Shown: in pieces, positions 14,534-19,208 of the stretch
Layout of the letters: every line of letters begins with the position of its first letter
How positions within the stretch are numbered: position 1 is the stretch's first letter
Assembly (NCBI GenBank): GCA_902796465.1
Contig: CADBPK010000043.1
Location: forward strand, 1-19,208
Source: an uncultured Erysipelotrichaceae bacterium
GTDB taxonomy: Bacteria; Bacillota_I; Bacilli_A; Erysipelotrichales; Erysipelotrichaceae
DNA length: 19,208 nt
Direction of reading: 5' to 3'
Notes under the pieces: generated by a model
Database searches by the model: none
Seen by the model: only the letters and a program-made list of their open reading frames with translations
What the model was told of the DNA's origin: nothing
Translations under genes and position numbers: made by a program

Positions 14534-16228
14534 TTATTCGACAGCGTTGATGATATCCATCACGGCTTTCCTGATTTCCGCATTGACTGCCAGGGCTTTT
14601 TCACGGGATTCCTGTCTGGTATAGAAATAGAATTTGATCTTTGGTTCCGTACCGGAAGGACGCACTGCAAACCAGCTGTCATTGTCCAGATAGAAACGCA
14701 GGACATTGGATGCCGGGATATCTTCATAACCGTTGATATAATCGATCAGTTTAATAACTTTAGAACCGGCGATCTCCTGCGGCGGATTTTCCCGGACATG
14801 TGCCATCATGCGCTTGATCCGGTTCGCACCGGCAATGCCGTCCAGAACCAGGTTGGGTTCATCTTCGGCATAGAACCCGTATTTTTCATACAGTTCCTGC
14901 AGGACCTGCCAAAGGGATTTTCCCTGCTTTTTGTAATAGGCAGCCGCTTCCGCCACCAGCATGCCGGCGGAAATGCCGTCCTTGTCACGGATCTCCGGAC
15001 ATACCGCATAACCGACAGATTCCTCATAACCGAAGAGATACTGATAGCCTTTTGCCTCGAGTTCGGGAATCCGGCCGCAGATATTCTTGAATCCTGTCAG
15101 GGCTTCGAACATCTCCACACCATAGGCATTGGCCATGACCGTGCTCATGGTGCTGGTAACGATGGATTTGATCATCATGCCCTTTTCCGGCAGTGTTCCT
15201 GCGTCCTTATGGCCTTCCAGGATGTAGTTGACCAGGAGGTATCCGGTCTGGTTGCCGTTGAGCGGGATATAGTTTCCGCTTTCATCACGCAGTTCGATCG
15301 CAAAGCGGTCACTGTCCGGATCCGTTGCCATCAGCAGTTCCGCACCGACTTTCCGGCCGAGTTCCTCGCTCATGCGGAATGCTTTCGGGTCTTCCGGGTT
15401 CGGATAACCGACTGTCGTAAAATCGGGATCGGGATACCGCTGTTCCTCGACCATATGCCAGTTGCGGAATCCCCTGTCTTTCATCATCTGCGCAAACGGT
15501 ACGGCGCCGCATCCGTTCAGCGGTGTATAGACGACCGGGATATCCAGGTCGAGCTCATCACCGGAATGGATCGCAAGCTTCTCAATGGCATCGAGATATA
15601 CACGGTCCCATGATTCCGGAAGAACGATGATCTTCCCGTCTGCCACTGCCGTATCGAAATTCAGTTTGCGAACCTGTGAAAACATATCCACCGCATGGAT
15701 ATGATCCATCATGGAATCAGCGATCGCACTGCTGACCTGGCATCCGTCTTCCCAGTATGCCTTGTATCCGTTGTATTCCTTCGGATTGTGGGAAGCAGTG
15801 ATATTGATGCCGGCGATCGTCTTCAGCTGACGCACCATAAATGCCAGCTGGGGCGTCGGACGGAGATCCTCAAAGACATATGCCTTGATGCCATTGGCCG
15901 CAAATACGGAAGCTGCCAGCTGTGAGAATTCCTTTGAGAAATGTCTTGGGTCATGCGCAATGACAACACCCCTCTGCATCGCTTCTTCACCGTATTCCTT
16001 GATATAGTCCGCAATACCCTGGGTAGCTTTGCCGACCATGTATACGTTCATGCGGTTGGTTCCCGCGCCGAGTTTCCCGCGCAGGCCTGCCGTACCGAAT
16101 TCCACATATTTATGGAACCGTTCCTCGATCTCGTTGTCATCGTCCCTGATCTGCATCAGTTCTTCATAAAGCGGATCATTCCGATCCAGTTCTTTACACC
16201 ATCTCTGGTATCTTTCCAGCGTATGCAT
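14534..16228 (-). CDS. Alpha-phosphoglucomutase / phosphomannomutase
   Basis: 564-residue alpha-D-phosphohexomutase interconverting glucose-6-phosphate and glucose-1-phosphate (possibly also mannose phosphates), linking glycolysis to UDP-glucose, cell-envelope glycans and glycogen. The four domain signatures are present: FGTAGLRGKLGAG (44-56, substrate entry), phosphoserine Ser146 in ITASHNPKEYNGYK, metal loop DPDSDR (Asp303, 305 and 307), sugar loop GYEESVGY, and phosphate-binding RPSGTEPK (523-530). Length is normal for the Bacillota PgcA-like type. GAGG about 10 nt before ATG 16228 supports the start. sbcC ends 53 bp upstream; read-through or a weak extended -10 promoter in that gap could drive it. 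PgcA-like, but the symbol is not certain. Confidence 0.95.
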   Translation of the reverse strand: MHTLERYQRWCKELDRNDPLYEELMQIRDDDNEIEERFHKYVEFGTAGLRGKLGAGTNRMNVYMVGKATQGIADYIKEYGEEAMQRGVVIAHDPRHFSKEFSQLAASVFAANGIKAYVFEDLRPTPQLAFMVRQLKTIAGINITASHNPKEYNGYKAYWEDGCQVSSAIADSMMDHIHAVDMFSQVRKLNFDTAVADGKIIVLPESWDRVYLDAIEKLAIHSGDELDLDIPVVYTPLNGCGAVPFAQMMKDRGFRNWHMVEEQRYPDPDFTTVGYPNPEDPKAFRMSEELGRKVGAELLMATDPDSDRFAIELRDESGNYIPLNGNQTGYLLVNYILEGHKDAGTLPEKGMMIKSIVTSTMSTVMANAYGVEMFEALTGFKNICGRIPELEAKGYQYLFGYEESVGYAVCPEIRDKDGISAGMLVAEAAAYYKKQGKSLWQVLQELYEKYGFYAEDEPNLVLDGIAGANRIKRMMAHVRENPPQEIAGSKVIKLIDYINGYEDIPASNVLRFYLDNDSWFAVRPSGTEPKIKFYFYTRQESREKALAVNAEIRKAVMDIINAVE

Positions 16229-16258
16229 ATGATAAACCTCTTCTAGTTTTCTGAATTC

Positions 16259-16264
16259 ATTATG
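16259..16264 (-). promoter_or_regulatory. Possible extended -10 promoter before the phosphoglucomutase gene
   Basis: On the minus strand TGA-CATAAT gives an extended -10 in the 53-bp gap between sbcC and the phosphoglucomutase gene. The hexamer 17 nt upstream (TACTAA, overlapping the sbcC stop) is a poor -35. No T-tract terminator follows sbcC, so read-through is also likely. Confidence 0.3.
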
Positions 16265-16281
16265 TCACAAACAGGCTTCTG

Positions 16282-19208
16282 TTAGTAGCCCGGATCGACG
16301 CGTACGGCACTGCCGCCTTCTTTCGCCTTCGTGACGATCAGTTTGCGCTGGATCTTTTCTTCCAGCTCCTTCCGGTGGCTGATGATGCCGATCATCTTCC
16401 CGTTGGTGGACAGCGATGTAAGCATCTCTATAGCTTCATTCAGCGATGTGTCATCCAGGGTACCGAAGCCTTCATCGATAAACAGTGCGTCTGCCGTAAT
16501 CCCGCCGAGATCCGATGAGATCCTGTCGGAAAGCCCGAGTGCCAGGCTCAGGGAAGCCTTGAAGCTTTCCCCGCCGGACAGGGAACCTGCCGGGCGGACG
16601 CGTCCGGTATAATTGTCCAGCACATCCAGGTTCAGCGCGTTCTTCCCGCTGATCTCTTCCGCGTCCTCGTGCCGGCGTAATTCAAACTGGCCGGATGTCA
16701 TCATATTCAGGCGCACATTGGCCGCCGCAATGATACTGTCAAAACCGGCTGCCTGCACATACTGTTCCAGGGTGATCTTGTTTTTACCCTTCATATTGCC
16801 GTTCACCAGCATGCTCAGCTCGCTGTACAGGATCTGCTGTTTCCGGATCTCTTCCGATTCCTGCGTCCCTTTCCGGATATGGCCGAGAACGGTCTCGTTG
16901 TTCTTTGCCATATGTTCCAGCTGATCTGCTTCCTTCCGCAGACTTTCCGCTTCTGCTTTTCTTTCCCCCAGTCTGGTTTTCAGTTCCGTCTCATCCTGCG
17001 GTTCTTTTCCTTCGGTTTCCTTTTTCAGACGTGTGATGGTTTCCTGCGCAAGCAGGCATGCCGCGTCATAATCTTTGATGATCTTTTCTTTTTCCCTGAT
17101 CTTTTCCTCGCCGATCAGGTACAGTTTCCATTCCGCTTCGTCCGCAAACCTGTATTCCTTCAGGCTGCCGGCAAAATCCTTCGCTGCCTTTTCAGTTTTC
17201 TCATGCGCCGATTTCAGCAGGTTCTGATCTTTGACATAAGCGGTATCCGCCTTTGTTTTTCTTTCTTCCGCTTTTCTGAAGGCTTCCTGGGTAGCTTTCA
17301 GCGCGTCTTCGATCCTGCGGATCTCTGCTTCTTTTGCCTTGCGGGCTTTTTCCGCTTCTTCCAGATTGCTGTATTCCAGGGAACCGATGGCTTTCAGGGA
17401 TGCCTGTACGGCTGCCAGCTTCCTGCCGTTGTCGGCAGCTTCCGTCTGGAGTTCTGACAGCTTTGTATTTGCCTGGTCCAGTTCCTTCCTGGCCTTATCA
17501 TTCTTTGTGCCGGCATCCTGATATGCCTCAGAATCCTTTTTGTATTGTTTCAGCGCCGCGTTCTCTTTCCGCATGAACGCCTTGATCTTTTCCGAAAGAA
17601 CGGCGATATCTGTTTCACTTCCCGCTTCAAATCCGTAAACCGCAAAGGATTCCAGTATTTCCTTCTGTTCCTTTTCCGTCCGTGCACGGGATTCCTGTGC
17701 CTGTGTCTGCGCCAGGGCAGCGGCGGTTTTGGCGGTTTCCTTGGCAGTACGTGCTTCTTTCGCCTCGCTGCGCGCTGTCTTCAGTTCTTCTTCCGTACAG
17801 CTGGCTTCCGGCAGCTGTGCCGGGGAAGGATGGTGCACGGATCCGCATACCGGACATGGCTGTCCGTCTTCCAGATGTCCTGCCAGGATACCGGCAATGG
17901 AATCATCATAAATTCTTTCCAGAAGATGATATCTTTCTTCTTTGCCGGTATATACTGCGTAGGCTTTTTTATAGGCTTCCTTCTTTTCCGCACATTCCTT
18001 TTCTTTCTTTTCGCAGGCGGGGATGTCTGTTTCAACGATGGTATTGAACCTGTCGGACAGATCCTGCAGGACAGTTGTTTTTGTCTTCTGTTCCGCATAC
18101 AGGTTTCCGGCTTCTTTTCTTTCTTCCCTGAACGCAGTCCTCTCCGCGATCTCCTTCTGCAGGGTACGGATCTCTTCCTGTTTCTCCTTCAGGCTGCTTT
18201 CCGCATCCTTTTCTGCCTTGAGGTATTTCTTTTCTTCCCTGCGCAGATCATCCCGTTTCTGATACTGACCTTCTGTTTCCTTCATGCGGGAAACTTCCGT
18301 TTTCAGGCTTTCTGCCTTCGGTTTCTCTTCTTCCGCCCTGTCCTGATCCGTTTTTCTGACCTGCAGGTTTTCCGCGGCGTCCTTTGTCTCCTGCAGTGAA
18401 TTTCTGACAGCTTCTTCCGCATTTTTTTCTTCTGTCTGCGCCGTGCATAAAAGCTTGTGCACAGGCTCCACGTGATACAGCGCTGACTTGTTTGCGGTGA
18501 GATCACTCTTTGCCTGATTCATATCCGCTTCCTGCTCAGCCAGCTTGGCGGCGTTTTCCTGTGCCGCTTTCAGCTGTATGAATTTGCGGTTATTTTCCTG
18601 TACAAGGGTATATTCCGCCTGGAGCTTGTCTGCCTGTGTGCGGATATTCTTTTCTTCCTGTTCCGTCTCTTCTTTTTTTGTTTTCTGTTCCGCGATCAGT
18701 TTTTCCAGGACTTCCATCATCTCGCCTGTCTGCCAGACGCGTCCGGTTTCCTTGATCGTTTTCTGCAGGGACCTGATCTCTTCTGCGCACGCGCTGTCTT
18801 CCGCATAATCCGCCCCGCTGAAATACTGCATGATGCTGCGGTCCTTTTCTGACAGCTGACGGCCGATCTCGCCTGCCTTTTCCTGCAGGATCTTGCCCAT
18901 CTTCGCATAGCCTTCGGTCATGAATATCTTCTGCAGGATGACCGTACGCTCATTGCTTTTCGCATTGAGCAGGTTATAGAACTCTCCCTGGGCGATCATG
19001 GAGATCTGCTTGAACTGGTTCATATCGATTCTCAGCAGATCCAGTACGGCTGCCTTTACCTGCTTGATGCCTTCGACCGGCTTGTCATCCGGCGGATGCA
19101 GAATCGCGTTTGCCAGGACCTTTTTCAGGCCCGTGCCGCGCTTTTTCGCCGCATAGTATTCCGGATTACGGACGATCCGGTAGGTTTTGTCTCGGTGGGT
19201 AAATATCA
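16282..19208 (-). CDS. sbcC: SbcC-type SMC-like exonuclease ATPase (5' end outside window)
   Basis: ATPase subunit of the SbcCD (Rad50-Mre11-like) complex, which processes DNA ends and hairpins. The gene runs off the right edge: an in-frame reading continues upstream of Met at 19023 through FTHRDKTYRIVRNPEYY and KKRGTGLKKVLANAILHPPDDK, typical SbcC N-terminal sequence, so 19023 is not the start and the Walker A lies beyond the window. Seen: QFKQISMIAQGEF (Q-loop), long Glu/Lys-rich coiled coils, the zinc hook CPVCGS (17839-17856) at the coil apex, the second coil arm, then signature GSLSGGESFKASL, Walker B ALFIDEGFGTLDD and switch IGIISHRKELEEKI. The usual partner sbcD would be expected just upstream, outside the window. 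Confidence 0.96.
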   Translation of the reverse strand, partial: IFTHRDKTYRIVRNPEYYAAKKRGTGLKKVLANAILHPPDDKPVEGIKQVKAAVLDLLRIDMNQFKQISMIAQGEFYNLLNAKSNERTVILQKIFMTEGYAKMGKILQEKAGEIGRQLSEKDRSIMQYFSGADYAEDSACAEEIRSLQKTIKETGRVWQTGEMMEVLEKLIAEQKTKKEETEQEEKNIRTQADKLQAEYTLVQENNRKFIQLKAAQENAAKLAEQEADMNQAKSDLTANKSALYHVEPVHKLLCTAQTEEKNAEEAVRNSLQETKDAAENLQVRKTDQDRAEEEKPKAESLKTEVSRMKETEGQYQKRDDLRREEKKYLKAEKDAESSLKEKQEEIRTLQKEIAERTAFREERKEAGNLYAEQKTKTTVLQDLSDRFNTIVETDIPACEKKEKECAEKKEAYKKAYAVYTGKEERYHLLERIYDDSIAGILAGHLEDGQPCPVCGSVHHPSPAQLPEASCTEEELKTARSEAKEARTAKETAKTAAALAQTQAQESRARTEKEQKEILESFAVYGFEAGSETDIAVLSEKIKAFMRKENAALKQYKKDSEAYQDAGTKNDKARKELDQANTKLSELQTEAADNGRKLAAVQASLKAIGSLEYSNLEEAEKARKAKEAEIRRIEDALKATQEAFRKAEERKTKADTAYVKDQNLLKSAHEKTEKAAKDFAGSLKEYRFADEAEWKLYLIGEEKIREKEKIIKDYDAACLLAQETITRLKKETEGKEPQDETELKTRLGERKAEAESLRKEADQLEHMAKNNETVLGHIRKGTQESEEIRKQQILYSELSMLVNGNMKGKNKITLEQYVQAAGFDSIIAAANVRLNMMTSGQFELRRHEDAEEISGKNALNLDVLDNYTGRVRPAGSLSGGESFKASLSLALGLSDRISSDLGGITADALFIDEGFGTLDDTSLNEAIEMLTSLSTNGKMIGIISHRKELEEKIQRKLIVTKAKEGGSAVRVDPGY

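Noticed and set aside
14381..15613. 410-codon plus-strand open frame opposite the phosphoglucomutase gene
   Set aside because: Antisense shadow of a clear alpha-PGM coding sequence; no family features and odd composition.
16265..16281. Hairpin AACAG/CTGTT after sbcC as a terminator
   Set aside because: Only a 5-bp stem and no following T-run.

Overview
The window looks like chromosomal DNA from a low-to-middle GC Bacillota (Firmicutes). Shine-Dalgarno sites are AGGAGG-like, intrinsic terminators have U-tracts, and the gene content is typical of gut Clostridia or Erysipelotrichia: a heterodimeric multidrug ABC exporter, a 6-phospho-beta-glucosidase, MATE, alpha-PGM and SbcC. The class assignment (perhaps Erysipelotrichia) is only an impression. 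The window is gene-dense, with no gene-free stretch longer than about 300 bases.

Left block (minus strand): gpmI (cofactor-independent phosphoglycerate mutase, 3' end outside the window) has its own promoter and a 14-bp palindrome in front of it. It is separated by an intrinsic terminator from a MATE exporter to 5'-nucleotidase-like metallophosphatase pair. Upstream of these is a membrane-anchored alpha/beta-hydrolase-fold protein that lacks a recognisable catalytic triad. A divergent promoter region of about 80 bp separates it from the plus-strand genes.

Middle block (plus strand): a 6-phospho-beta-glucosidase with a strong terminator, then a two-gene heterodimeric ABC exporter whose two ATP sites are complementarily degenerate, then a DUF4003-like gene with its own promoter. 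An AT-rich DinJ/YafQ-type toxin-antitoxin pair follows. It sits between two 51-bp near-identical copies (50/51) of a bidirectional-terminator repeat, exactly 741 bp apart. The right copy also forms the 3' end of the convergent membrane-protein gene.

Right block (minus strand): sbcC (5' end outside the window), then alpha-phosphoglucomutase, an EstA-type esterase and a small two-helix membrane protein, closely spaced or overlapping and probably at least partly co-transcribed.

The best leads are the toxin-antitoxin pair inside a duplicated gene-end/terminator repeat, three promoters whose -10 box lies 6-7 nt from the start codon (candidate leaderless mRNAs), and the membrane-bound pseudo-hydrolase. 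I found no clearly new multigene system.
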